Shown here piece after piece: positions 10,301-19,899 of a DNA stretch of 64,000 nt (its first letter is position 1; each line of letters begins with the position of its first letter). This DNA is from Acanthacorydalis orientalis. Its lineage: Eukaryota; Arthropoda; Insecta; Megaloptera; Corydalidae. The DNA is taken from the NCBI GenBank assembly GCA_034766995.1, contig CM068313.1, forward strand, positions 54,581,981 to 54,645,980, given 5' to 3'. The notes beneath the pieces are model-generated. The model saw only the letters and a program-made list of their open reading frames with translations, searched no databases and was not told the origin of the DNA. The position numbers and the translations under genes are program-made.

Positions 10301-13300
10301 TCCCTATCTACAAAGCTTTCAATGAGTACAAGCTCCAAGTCTCCATCGACTGACAAACCAATTACCAGCACTGAATCAACAAGAGTGAATACTGTCACAG
10401 ACTCTCCATATACAAAGATTTCAATGAGAACAAGTTCCAAGTCTCCATTGACTGACTCGCCAAGTACTAGTTCTGAATCAACAGTTAGTACTGGTATGGA
10501 TTTCTCGACCTTGGTGCCTTCAATAAGTAAAAGCTCTGAGTATCCATTGACTGAATCGCCAGGTACAAAAACTGGATCAACAAAGGTGAGAATTGACACG
10601 GATTCTCCATCTACAAAGCTATCAATTAATACAAGCACCAAGTCTCCATCGACTGATACACCAATTGCCAGTACTGTATCAACAAGAGTGACAACCGACA
10701 CGAATTCCCTATCTACAAAGCTTTCAATGAGTACAAGCTCCAAGTCTCCATCGACTGACAAACCAATTACCAGCACTGAATCAACAAGAGTGAATACTGT
10801 CACAGATTCTCCATCTACAAAGCTTTCAATGAGTACAAGCTCCAAGTCCCCATTGACTGACACGCCACGTACCAGTACTGGATCAACAACAGTGAATACT
10901 GTCACGGATTCTCCATCTACAAAGCTTCCATTGAGTACAAGCTCTAAGTCCCCATTGACTGACACGCCAAGTATCAGTACTGGATCAACAACAGTGAGCA
11001 TTGGTACGGATTCTTCATCTACAAAGCTATCAATGAGTACAAGCTCCACGTCACCATCGACTGAAACGCCAAGTACCAGTACTGAATCAACATTAAGCAG
11101 TAACACGGATTCCCCTACCTCAAATCCAAGTTCTGAATCAACAGTTAGTACTGGCATGGATTCATCATCATTGGTGCCTTTAATGAGTGGAAGCTCTCAG
11201 TATCCATCGACTGAATCGCCAGTTATCAAAAATGGATCAACAACAGTGAGTACTGACATGGATTCCACATCTACAAAGCTATCAATTATTACAAGTACTG
11301 AGTCTCCATCGAATGACACGCCAATTACCAGTACTGGATCAACTAGAGTGAATACTGGCACGAATTCCCCATCTGCAAAGCTTTCAGTGAGTACAAGCTC
11401 CAAGCCTCCATCGACTGAATTACCAAGTCGCAGTTCTGAATCAACAGTTAACACTGGCATGGATTTCTCGTCCTCAGTGCCTTCCATGAGTTCAAGCTCT
11501 GAATCTGCATGGACTGAATCGTCAAGTCCCAGTTCTAAGCCCACAGTGAACGCTGGCACGGCTTCTCCATCTGCGAAGATTTCAATGAGCACAAGCTCCA
11601 AGTCTTCATCAACTGACACGCCAAGTACCAGTACTGGATCAACAACAGTGAGCACTGGCACGGATTCTCCATCTACAAAGCTTCCAATGAGTACAAGCAC
11701 TAAGTCCCCATTGACTCACACGCCAAGTACCAGTACTGGATCAACAACAGTGAGCACTGGCACGGATTCTCCATCTACAAAGCTTCCAATGAATACAAGC
11801 TCCAAGTCTCCATTGACTGACACGCCAAGTACCAGTACTGGATCAACAACAGTGAGCACTGGCTCGGATTATCAATCTACAAAGCTTCCAATTAGTACAA
11901 GCTCCAAGTCCCCATTGACTGACACGCCAAGTACCAGTACTGGATCAACAACAGTGAGCACTGTCACGAATTCTCTATCTACAAAGCTTCCAATGAATAC
12001 AAGCTCTAAGTCTCCATTGACTGACACGACACGGTCCAGTACTGGATCAACAACAGTGAGCACTGGCTCGGATTATCAATCTACAAAGCTTCCAATTAGT
12101 ACAAGCTCCAAGTCTCCATTGACTGACACGCCAAGTACCAGTACTGGATCAACAACAGTGAGCACTGTCACGAATTCTCTATCTACAAAGCTTCCAATGA
12201 ATACAAGCTCTAAGTCTCCATTGACTGACACGACACGGTCCAGTACTGGATCAACAACAGTGAATACTGTCACAGATTCTCCATCTACAAAGCTTTCATT
12301 GAGTACAAGCCCTAAGTCCCCATTGACTCACATGCCAAGTACCAGTACTAGATCAACAACAGTGAGCACTGGCACGGATTATCAATCTACAAAGCTTCCA
12401 ATTAGTACAAGCTCCAAGTCCCCATTGACTGACACACCAAGTACCAGTACTGGATCAACAACAGTGAGCACTGGCACGGATTCTCCATCTACAAAGCTTC
12501 CAATGAGTATAAGCTCCAAGTCTCCATTGACTGACACGCCAAGTACCAGTACTGGATCAACAACAGTAAATACTGTCACAGATTCTCCATCTACAAAGCT
12601 TCCATTGAGTACAAGCTCTAAGTCCCCATTGACTGACATGCCAAGTACCAGTACTGAATCAACAACAGTGAGCACTGGTACGGATTCTCTATCTACAAAA
12701 CTATCAATTAGTACAAGCTCCACGTCACCATCGACTGAAACGCCAAGTACCAGTACTAAATCAACATTAAGCACTGGCACGAATTCCCCTACCTCAGTTC
12801 GTTCAACGAGTACAAACTCTGAGTCCTCATCGACTGAATCGTCATTTCCCAGTTCTGAACCAACTGTGAGCGTTAACACGGTTTCCTCATCCACAAAGTT
12901 TTCATTGAGTTCAAGCTCCAAGTCTCCATCGACTGAGTTATCAAGTCCCAGTACAACATCTCCCAGCACTGAATCAACACTGAGCTCTAGCACAGATATT
13001 CCATCTACAGAATATATTTCGAGCACAAACTCCGATTCCCCGTCGACAGAGTCGACATTGTCACCAAATACAAAATCCGCAACTTTTTTTACGCTTCCCA
13101 CATTTATTACTAAATCAGTTTCATCATCTAAACCGATTCCGAAGGTATGCATCGAACGTTATAGATATACTAATTCTTATTTGAAAGAAAAGATCTGCTG
13201 TAAGAGAGAAAATGGGGCTATAGTCGAAGTTCCTAAAATTATAGCAGCATATTCCGAACAGTTGGACGTGGATATTTATGAACAGATATTTCCATTTTCT

Positions 13301-13855
13301 GCCGCACGGTATGAGAAACTGAAATCCTTTAACATTACTTTTAGTCCTATAAATATTGATGAGTTTTTAATGGATCTTCTATACTTAAAAAATATTTTAA
13401 GTACCGCTTACGGTTGTCCAGAATCGCCTTACGGCCAAGTCATAATAGAAAGTCTGTTTATGAAGACAATTGGATTAAATTCTGCAGAGTATAAGAATAT
13501 TATATCCGGTCATAAAGCGACGGACCGTTTTACAAGTGAAGCAGTGTCGAACAGAAGACCTCTTGAAAATGCCGGTACTGCGGATGTATTTGTTGAAATG
13601 TCTAGAAATCAACAATTCGCAGCCAATCAGAAAAGAGAAATGGAAACAGTAAATTTTAGTAAACGCACACGTCCACGTATAATGGTTCCCACATACTCTA
13701 AAGTAACACATGATTTACCGATAAATATCTTAGCCCGTTATAATGAAAGGAGAGACATGCATAATCATATGAAGAGGTTTCGTAGGGCAGTTCCACGTCT
13801 TAATTCAGAAGATATTTTTAAAATAATCAAGAGAAGTCTATCTACCAATTTATGA
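7331..13855 (+). CDS. Gene A, main exon: giant mucin-like Ser/Thr/Pro repeat protein
   Basis: The exon begins after acceptor TTTGTTTTAG (ends 7330) and is open to TGA at 13853-13855, 2,174 codons. The frame stays open above 7562 back to the acceptor, starting LQICNTTVPCRPPLEIGNPF, so 7562 is not a start. Three parts are visible: a unique N-terminal region (about 7331-8100) with a KKRKR patch; a Ser/Thr/Pro domain (about 8100-13100) of 34-residue units such as STKLSMSTSSKSPSTD; and a unique C-terminal region (about 13130-13852) with a few cysteines (VCIER, ICCKR, YGCPES) and a basic site (RFRRAVP). Dense O-glycosylation and secretion are expected of such mucin domains, but no signal peptide is seen because the first exon is missing. 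No CBM14 domain is present. Candidate roles are peritrophic mucin, cuticle or eggshell glycoprotein; I cannot choose. Confidence 0.8.
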   Translation, partial: LQICNTTVPCRPPLEIGNPFEHYKPGEISDSSIQTYKIDTVSDGELDSPKQDHDNVVTKKSSTTHDLGYYHSLCWSELITITEYKNSSGTTASVKREYAISFESPADIPDDYIDNDTQRNQVQVQGTEKPEVATYEIFDRETKKSIKMNFTTVSKSNNVVTREHRNMMCGSGPIYLKDVIEWPTKKRKRIEIKVSPRKHDWEIHNCTVITDSTVSDETTTPQIFTETHSTHTIPIENQNKNITIPTETSTISSTVSHSTESKVPSSTIMTSTESSTSTSSKSPSKESSSTPSTSSPSTEPTVSASKASSYKNPPYPPHTNPTMSTSSKSPSTEMPRSSTDSKASTGTDSSSSVLPTSASSAPLSSELSSPGSKTAGTESTSSPSATYPSVEPSTTSSSKSPSTELPSRSSESTVSTGMDSSFSVPSMSASSESPLTKSSSPSSESTVSAGMSSSSTKFSTSSNFKSPWTESSSPSSQPTVNAGTASPSAKLSMSTSSKSSSTDTPSTSTGSTTVSTGSDYQSTKLPISTSSKSPLTDRPSTSTGSTTVSTGSDYQSTKLPISTSSKSPLTDRPSTSTGSTTVSAGTDSPSTKLSMSTSSKSASTDTPSTSTGSTTVSTVTDSLSTKLSMSTSSKSPSTELPIRSSESTVSTGMNSSSSVPSMSASSKSPLTKSSSPSSKTTISAGTASSSTKFSTSSSSKLSSTESPSTSTGSTVSADTASPSTKLSMSTRSNSPSTDTPSTNTGSTRVNTATDSPYTKISMRTSSKSPLTDSPSTSSESTVSTGMDFSTLVPSISKSSEYPLTESPGTKTGSTKVRIDTDSPSTKLSINTSTKSPSTDTPIASTVSTRVTTDTNSLSTKLSVSTSSKSPSTDKPITSTESTRVNTVTDSPYTKISMRTSSKSPLTDSPSTSSESTVSTGMDFSTLVPSISKSSEYPLTESPGTKTGSTKVRIDTDSPSTKLSINTSTKSPSTDTPIASTVSTRVTTDTNSLSTKLSMSTSSKSPSTDKPITSTESTRVNTVTDSPYTKISMRTSSKSPLTDSPSTSSESTVSTGMDFSTLVPSISKSSEYPLTESPGTKTGSTKVRIDTDSPSTKLSINTSTKSPSTDTPIASTVSTRVTTDTNSLSTKLSMSTSSKSPSTDKPITSTESTRVNTVTDSPSTKLSMSTSSKSPLTDTPRTSTGSTTVNTVTDSPSTKLPLSTSSKSPLTDTPSISTGSTTVSIGTDSSSTKLSMSTSSTSPSTETPSTSTESTLSSNTDSPTSNPSSESTVSTGMDSSSLVPLMSGSSQYPSTESPVIKNGSTTVSTDMDSTSTKLSIITSTESPSNDTPITSTGSTRVNTGTNSPSAKLSVSTSSKPPSTELPSRSSESTVNTGMDFSSSVPSMSSSSESAWTESSSPSSKPTVNAGTASPSAKISMSTSSKSSSTDTPSTSTGSTTVSTGTDSPSTKLPMSTSTKSPLTHTPSTSTGSTTVSTGTDSPSTKLPMNTSSKSPLTDTPSTSTGSTTVSTGSDYQSTKLPISTSSKSPLTDTPSTSTGSTTVSTVTNSLSTKLPMNTSSKSPLTDTTRSSTGSTTVSTGSDYQSTKLPISTSSKSPLTDTPSTSTGSTTVSTVTNSLSTKLPMNTSSKSPLTDTTRSSTGSTTVNTVTDSPSTKLSLSTSPKSPLTHMPSTSTRSTTVSTGTDYQSTKLPISTSSKSPLTDTPSTSTGSTTVSTGTDSPSTKLPMSISSKSPLTDTPSTSTGSTTVNTVTDSPSTKLPLSTSSKSPLTDMPSTSTESTTVSTGTDSLSTKLSISTSSTSPSTETPSTSTKSTLSTGTNSPTSVRSTSTNSESSSTESSFPSSEPTVSVNTVSSSTKFSLSSSSKSPSTELSSPSTTSPSTESTLSSSTDIPSTEYISSTNSDSPSTESTLSPNTKSATFFTLPTFITKSVSSSKPIPKVCIERYRYTNSYLKEKICCKRENGAIVEVPKIIAAYSEQLDVDIYEQIFPFSAARYEKLKSFNITFSPINIDEFLMDLLYLKNILSTAYGCPESPYGQVIIESLFMKTIGLNSAEYKNIISGHKATDRFTSEAVSNRRPLENAGTADVFVEMSRNQQFAANQKREMETVNFSKRTRPRIMVPTYSKVTHDLPINILARYNERRDMHNHMKRFRRAVPRLNSEDIFKIIKRSLSTNL
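8840..12770 (+). repeat. 102-bp (34-codon) tandem coding repeats in the mucin domain
   Basis: The unit runs from ACAAGCTCCAAGTC through ACTGGATCAACAACAGTG to TCTACAAAGCTT and is repeated more than 30 times with variable identity. Repeats preserve the reading frame because 102 is divisible by three. Several neighbours are nearly identical (8851-9060; 11620-12560), which points to recent unequal exchange or conversion. Confidence 0.9.
9575..10789 (+). repeat. Higher-order repeat: three copies of a 405-bp block
   Basis: The same 135-codon block, starting with GTGAATACTG.CACAGACTC, recurs at exact 405-bp spacing (9575, 9980, 10385) and a fourth start follows at 10790. Only a few substitutions separate the copies (for example CTATCA versus TTATCA near 9810/10215, and AGTGAGT versus AATGAGT). 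This is a recent in-frame tandem duplication. Confidence 0.9.
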
Positions 13856-13879
13856 TTTATGAAAAAAAAATTCGTTTGT

Positions 13880-13898
13880 GTATATATATATATATATA

Positions 13899-13942
<44 letters not shown>

Positions 13943-14031
13943 TACAATATATACATATACATACATATATACTTATACATATACATATATACATATATAC
14001 ATATATACATATATACATATATATATATATT
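13880..14031. repeat. (TA)n/(TACA)n microsatellite after gene A
   Basis: Begins 25 bp after the mucin stop codon. Mixed TA and ACATATAT units. A clear polyadenylation signal for gene A is not visible before it. Confidence 0.9.
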
Positions 14032-14295
14032 AGAAATTAAAAGCAAACTTTTGATTGATAAATAGTTATCGTGGGTTGGTTAAATTTCCGATTACAGACA
14101 AATATCAGATTGATAGAGATAAGAATTTATTGCATTTTAATGAAGAATTAGTAATTTCTATTCTTTTATTAAAACATTTATTTATAATAAAACAGCAATA
14201 ACATATGATTAAAATTCTAAAATCTAAATTAAAAAAAATCTTCATTAAAATAAAAACGTTAGAATAGTACGATTTGTTACTATCAGTCAATTGTA

Positions 14296-14299
<4 letters not shown>

Positions 14300-14350
<51 letters not shown>

Positions 14351-14358
14351 GTATGTAT
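14300..14358. repeat. (TA)n followed by (TGTA)n
   Basis: Pure TA run to about 14338, then five ATGT/GTAT units. Confidence 0.9.
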
Positions 14359-14521
14359 TGTTATAAAAATATCCTTAATTTAAAAATAAAAGTAGTATTA
14401 TTAAATTATATGTACATTATTTATTGTGTAAGTTGAAGTGTATTTATGTAAATAGATATAAACCGAATATTATTCTTTCAAATAATTAGAGTTTTTATTT
14501 AAATTTCAGAAAAATATTATA

Positions 14522-14640
14522 TTAGGTTGCTAAGAAAATACTTACGGTTTTTCTTTTCTGAATTCTAACGTTAATTTTTGCCAATAAAAGTATCACTTTA
14601 TTGTGTTGACATTAAATATCATTTTAACATTTTGATCGCC
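14522..14640 (+). mobile_element. Mariner 5' end fragment
   Basis: Begins TTAGGTTGCTAAGAAAATAC after TA and continues through the 5' untranslated part shared with the 4224-4789 family (TTGTGTTGACATTAAATATC). It is truncated before the transposase. Confidence 0.65.
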
Positions 14641-15440
14641 TTGTCACTCAAATCTGGGTAACAGTTATGTTTCCGCGGAGGCCCTATTTCCCAATGGTAG
14701 GCGATACTTTTCTTCGACAAATTATGCATGCTTTCACAAATAATTTGCAACAACCAAATTATTTGTTATTATCCAATAAGTGATAATAACCAAATGTGTT
14801 ATTATCAGTTATTAAGATGGTGTATTTGAAAGTAAAAATGCCTTGAGTCGAATTAATATTTGTATATCTATTAATACAAATTGATGAATTATATTTAAAT
14901 ATAAACAGAAAACGTAAACATACATCACATTTATAAAAATTATGAATGTTAATTGTGATATTTAACACTTATGTCAATACCTGGGTACACTTTTTCGATT
15001 TTGCGGCAAAAAAAGTATACTAAGAGGAAGGGAATTATCTTATCAGGTCATATCTCCTCTTATTTGACTGATTTCGAGTGGATTGAAACCCTATTTTTTA
15101 GTTGCTAATTAAAAAGTTGAGTAAAATGATTTTAAACTTGATTATCCCTTTGATCAATAGTCCGGATGCCCGGATATCCGCGTTAACTGTATGCTGAGGA
15201 CATGAAAACAATGCAAATTCTATTTAATTAGGAGTTCAAATCAATAAAAACCAAACATATACATTAGAAATCTATTTTAATAATGAATAGGAGGTTATAT
15301 TGAAAGCCGCTGTTCACGTGTAGATGGCTCTAGGTGCGGATGGTGTGGACAGTAACAGATGTCTCTTATCTTATTTTGAAGTGTAAAGATTTCCCACTGA
15401 AATTCAGTCATCAGACGCTATCCTTTTTTTTACAAAAGTG
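14641..15440. other. Unassigned AT-rich sequence
   Basis: Only short unsupported open frames. A short GC-richer patch near 14660-14690 and one near 15150-15200 (CCGGATGCCCGGATATCCG) could not be assigned. Confidence 0.4.
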
Positions 15441-15462
15441 TTTTTTTTATAGCTGAATTAAA

Positions 15463-16460
15463 ATGGAACGCGATAAGTTGTTTTTGCGATGTGTACTTCT
15501 ACACTACATTGATTTGAAAAAGTGCGGCTGAAGCTCATCGTTTGCTTCCGAAAACTCATGGAGAATCTGCTCCACCGGAAATAGTATGTAGAGAGTGGTT
15601 TCGACGATTTAAAAGTGGTGATAGTGACGTTCACGAAAAACAACGAAGGTTTGAACGAAAAAGTTCGAAGGTAAACAACTGCAAGTTCTGTTGGAAGAAA
15701 ACCCTACTCAAATACTCAAGAAATTAGTTCAACAGCTTGAAGACGATAAATCAACCAATTCATTACGTTTACAAGCCATGGGAAAGATCCATAAATAAGG
15801 GGAGATGGCTGCTACATGAATTGATCGAAAATACCATTGCTTATCCTTTAAACAACTCGATTTCTTTGCTTACAAGGCATAGAAGGAAAAGTTTTTTTTG
15901 TGACTTATCGTGACTGGCAATGAAAAATGGATCTATTTCGACAATTCAAAACGCAGTAAATCATGGGTTGAGCCTGGATAACCATCAATGTTGACAAAAA
16001 AGCGAAACATCGACGTTCACAAAGAAAAGCTTTCTATTTGGTGGAATATGGATGGTGTAGTGTGTTATGAGCTGTTGAAACCGAAGGAAACCATCACCGT
16101 CAAATGTTATCAACAACAATTGAACCCTTTGAATGAATAATTTGATGCAAAAACGACCATCAATTGCATCAAATCGACGAAAAGTTGCTATAGCCGTGAA
16201 ACAATCATTAATGCTACTCGAATGGGAGGTTCTCCAGCACCCAGCGTATTCTTCGGACCTGGCCCCAATCGATTACTATTTGTTCCGATCGATGTAATAA
16301 GTTTTGGAAGATACACATGTCCATAATTACGGAGAAGTTGAAAATTGGCTTACTGAATAGATTGGTTCAAAAGACAGACCATTTTTTCATCGCGGAATTC
16401 AACTTCTGACAGAAAAGTGGGAAAAAGTCATAGCTTGCGAGGGAAAATTATTTGATTAAT
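15463..16460 (+). pseudogene. Mariner transposase pseudogene, near full length
   Basis: Starts ATGGAACGCGATAAG (MERDKLFLRCVLL) and, across several frameshifts, follows the mariner order: helix-turn-helix (AAEAHRLLPKTHGESA, then CREWFRRFKSGDSDV), a region at about 15905-15960 where the usual TGDEKW is TGNEKW so the first catalytic Asp is changed to Asn, (ELLKPKETIT) near 16070, and the third Asp region (SSDLAPIDYYLFRSM) near 16250. It ends in ..ACEGKLFD before TAA-like stops at about 16456. Sequence is of the cecropia-like type. It is clearly dead. Terminal repeats are too decayed to place. Confidence 0.8.
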
Positions 16461-16699
16461 GTATTCACATATTTTAATAATTGAAATAAATGCTAAAAAA
16501 AAGAAATTGCAAAAAACAGCGGATTTCAGTGCAGTTTACTAATATTAACTATCATTTAATAGGCTTAGGCAATTTTTACATACTGTTAAGGTTTTAGAAT
16601 GTTCGTCACATATAGGCTTATCAGAATGGAAACATGATTTCTTAGATTTTCTTCCTTGTTTGTAAGGAGATTCATAGCAAATGCAACACGAAACGAATA

Positions 16700-16835
16700 C
16701 TTTTTTTATTCCGCTAGCATCTCGTTGGAAATTACTTTAATTAATGTATTCACACATTTTGTAATTGAAGTAAATGCTCGAAAAAACAAACCCCACAAAA
16801 ACATCAGATTTCAGTGCAACCTCCTAAAAATAACA
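16700..16835 (+). repeat. Second copy of the 3' tail of the preceding mariner
   Basis: TTAATGTATTCACACATTTT.. through ..GATTTCAGTGCAACCTCC repeats 16455-16540 (TTAATGTATTCACATATTTT.. to ..GATTTCAGTGCAGTTTAC). Either a tandem duplication or a second truncated copy. Confidence 0.6.
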
Positions 16836-16859
16836 CATAAGAATATATGAAAGAATATG

Positions 16860-17289
16860 GGTAGGTTTCATCTTATTTTTCAAAAAATCAATGTAAAAAT
16901 TAAACAATTTTTTCACATGAATTACATGTGGAATATTAATTGAACTGAAGTAAATTCATATATTTTTTTAAAGAATTTTTAGTTCAAATGAGAAAAAGTT
17001 ATTTAATATTTTGCGAAGTAGGAAAAATAGAGTTTGTAATTGAGTTGGTGCGATAAATTTATGCGGATTTTCCGTAAAGTCAAACTGAACACACTTATTA
17101 ATTTAATAATAAGTATATTTTATTTATAATGAATATTAAACTTTGATACTGTGAATAGAAATGCTTTAATTTGAATTATGTCTGTCGGTACAAAGCCTAA
17201 ACTTTTCTGTATATGAATCACACTGATTTCTGGTACAAGTTCTATATTCTGTTATTGTACTCGGAACTTTGTCGTTCTGTACAGCAGTT
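16860..17289. other. Unassigned AT-rich sequence
   Basis: Nothing recognisable on either strand. Confidence 0.4.
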
Positions 17290-17296
17290 AGTGGTC

Positions 17297-17519
17297 AAAT
17301 CAAATCAAAATCAAAAATAATTTTATTGTGATGATTTTTATACATTACAACGCCGTATTACCTGTGCGTTGGAGGGAAATTGGGGTTTGGTCCAGGATCT
17401 TAACCGAGGCTTTTAAACCTGTTTTGACAAGAGAATTGTGTTTCAGAAAGTGGGTATAGTGGATGGTTTGAAGTGATGGAGTGCGGAAATTTTTTTTAAA
17501 AAAACGAAAGGGATCTGTC
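17297..17519 (-). mobile_element. 5'-truncated LINE 3' end with target duplication
   Basis: The reverse complement matches 50900-51116, the 3' untranslated end of the LINE in the LTR element (shared stretches such as CTATACCCACTT, CCAAACNCCAATTTCC, ACGGCGT, CATCACAATAA). Its 3' tail is TTTGATTTTGATTTGATTTG. A 7-bp direct repeat AGTGGTC flanks it at 17290-17296 and 17520-17526, typical of a short LINE insertion. Confidence 0.75.
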
Positions 17520-17539
17520 AGTGGTCCCATAACTTTATA

Positions 17540-18160
17540 TTTATATTGTTTTATTTACCGTTAACTAGAATTATAAGTAATATGTAGGGTGGTAACAAGT
17601 TATGTTATTCTAGGTTGCAAATCATGACATTGGTTGCAAATTGTTACATATTATTTGATTGGTTTATGATTATAACTTTAACACTATAGCTTTTTGAGGA
17701 AGACTACGTATGAATCTGAAAGGCTATTGGGTCTTGTTCAATGTGTACGCTTAGTTCGAGATTAACTTAAATATTGGTGTTTGTGCTTTGCAGAATGTTT
17801 ATTAGTATTAGGGTGTAAGGAATAGTTAAAGAAATTTATAATCGTGTTATAAAGTTGTGATGCCCTGAACGTTTTCTGTCACAAACGATCTGTTTTATGA
17901 TCCATTTATTTCTATGCAACATTCGATTTTTTGATGATTAGTTACCGTTGCTTAAATTTATTTTTAAAGTAATTTTTGTACCTGGAAAAACCAAATTGTT
18001 TTACTCTTGTACTGTTCCCTTTGACTGTTTAAAAATGTTTCCTGTAAAAACCTTTTCACATTTGGTAAACAACGGCTTACTAACCTAACGGTATAACCTT
18101 TCAACATTTATATATTTTGTACAATATTATTATTCGGGTCTTAATATGGTTAAAAATTTC
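17540..18160. other. Unassigned sequence
   Basis: No coding or repeat signature recognised. Confidence 0.4.
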
Positions 18161-18167
18161 ATGTTAT

Positions 18168-18480
18168 GGGAGGTTAGATCCTAGATATGGGAGGTTAGAT
18201 CCTAGATATGGGAGGTTAGATCCTAGATATGGGAGGTTAGATCCTAGATATGCGAGGTTAGATCCTAGATATGCGAGGTTAGATCCTAGATATGCGAGGT
18301 TCGATCATAGATATGGGAGGTTCGATCTTAGATATGGGAGGTTCGATCCTAGATGTGAGAGGTTTGATCCTAGATATCGGAGGTTTGATCCTAGATATCG
18401 GAGGTTTGATCAAATATATGGGGGGTTTGATCCTATATATGGGAGGTTTGATCCCAGATATGGAAGGTTTGACCCTAGTC
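18168..18480 (+). repeat. 21-bp minisatellite, ~15 copies
   Basis: Unit GGGAGGTTAGATCCTAGATA(T), drifting to GGGAGGTTTGATCCTAGATA(T) towards the right. Because 21 is a multiple of three, two frames stay open (GRLDPRY and MGGSILD). The open frames have no start context or splice sites and are treated as artefacts. Confidence 0.95.
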
Positions 18481-18679
18481 TTAAATGAATCAATGAAATT
18501 TACAATAACAGGGTATTATCTGCTTTATTGTGTTACAAACTTATTCATACAACTATTATAAACAAATACTTGTTAAATATTAACATGAATCCACAAAATA
18601 TTATCATTATGAACAAAATATTAATTCATTATCGATTATCTTGAAAAAGGTAAAACAATAAATTGAGACAACTACAGCA

Positions 18680-19030
18680 GCTTAGTTAACCACCTTCACT
18701 AGAAAAGTCGTGAGATATGGCCCGAATGAACGATGAAAAAAGTTCTGTATCATCAGGAGCATGCGCTTTGTCACAAGTCTATGACTAAAATTCATCAACT
18801 GGGCTTCGAATTGCTACCCCCCTGAGTTGATCCCGTCGGGTTTTAGTTTGTTTCAGACTCTGAAAAGTTTCACGCTAGTAAAAATTACACATCGGATATC
18901 GAACTGATTGCCACTAAAAACGGGTATTTTAAAGAGTTGGACGAATCTACATATAAAAAATAACATAAAGACTTGCAAATTTCACTGGAATGAATGTATT
19001 GATTTTAAAGGATACTATTTCGAGAAATAA
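18680..19030 (+). pseudogene. Mariner transposase C-terminal fragment
   Basis: Broken translation gives the second and third catalytic regions and C terminus: VLYHQEHALCHKSM.. (usual HQDNAPCHKS with Asp changed to Glu), KIHQLGFELLPP, and ..YFKELDESTYKK... Final residues resemble the usual WNKCI.LEG.Y end. Related to the copy at 43150-43830. Confidence 0.7.
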
Positions 19031-19039
19031 AATCATTTT

Positions 19040-19640
19040 TTGCCCAATACTTTGTTTTCCTTCCTAGGCCGGAGACTTTTCATTCCACCTTCGTGTTACA
19101 TTCGACTAATTACTATAAATCTAATTAAGAAAACGAACCCAACGACAGTCAATAACTGATGACCACATCATGTCATGTCACTAATTTCCCTCTCCACTTG
19201 CTAAATATTGATCTGTGTGTGCAGATTGAACATTTTTTGATCGAACCTCGGACATTTAAAAAACACAAAATTTAAATTATAATAATATAAATATATCTTA
19301 AAAGTGGTACAGAAAACCAATTTCAGTTCTTGCATACAGCTTTAGAATCCTATAAAGACTGATATTGAAATTTTCATCGAGGTCTTAACATTTTGGCAGT
19401 CATTTCATACCACTTTATTTAATTAACATTAATTAATTTATCACCCAAAAATTGTCAATTTAAACATTTGACAAAAGCAGTGTAATTAATTAAAAAAAGT
19501 ATCTAAATTACATGTAATTAATTTATTTCGCTCTTCATATACAAAGAGTAGTAAGTATTTGAGATAAAAATAAAAAACTCGAATGTGTCGATGAACAAGC
19601 AGTCATATTAATTTCAATTAGTATGTCATTCAAAGAATTA
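19040..19640. other. Unassigned AT-rich sequence
   Basis: Nothing recognisable apart from general AT richness. Confidence 0.4.
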
Positions 19641-19642
19641 CA

Positions 19643-19829
19643 ATGATAAAATACAAAGAGATCTGCAAACAGATTACGTTCTTGTATAATCTTATAATCT
19701 GTTCAATTGTATTAAATTGTTTAATTATATTGGATTATAAAAAAAGATATTTACAAACATATTTTCATGTAATATTACTTACAGTTGTTCATCAACATGA
19801 TTTTGGTATGGTTAACAGTTATTTGTACG
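19643..19829 (+). CDS. Candidate alternative first exon of gene B (weak)
   Basis: An ATG opens 62 codons (MIKYKEICKQITFLYNLIIC..) with a hydrophobic stretch, ending at donor TACG|GTAAGA. It ends in phase 1, the phase needed to join exon 2 of gene B at 24167. Its N terminus has the same Lys-rich, Cys-Lys pattern as the exon at 23170 (MADKKSVCRKYLCK). The phase match alone has a one-in-three chance and the composition is AT-rich, so this is only a candidate. Confidence 0.2.
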
Positions 19830-19899
19830 GTAAGAAGATAATTAATTCCAATTTTATTTTCTACAAAATATTTGTGCTATTATTGTTATATAATTATTG

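Noticed and set aside
8992..11157. 721-codon open frame on the minus strand (and others at 8041-8724, 11197-11700, 12382-13152)
   Set aside because: They are antisense shadows of the mucin repeats. A 102-bp repeat without stops in one antisense frame stays open for as long as the array lasts. No splice sites, start context or domain support them.
18117..18561. RYGRLDP repeat protein
   Set aside because: Product of a 21-bp minisatellite in two open frames, with no start or splice context.
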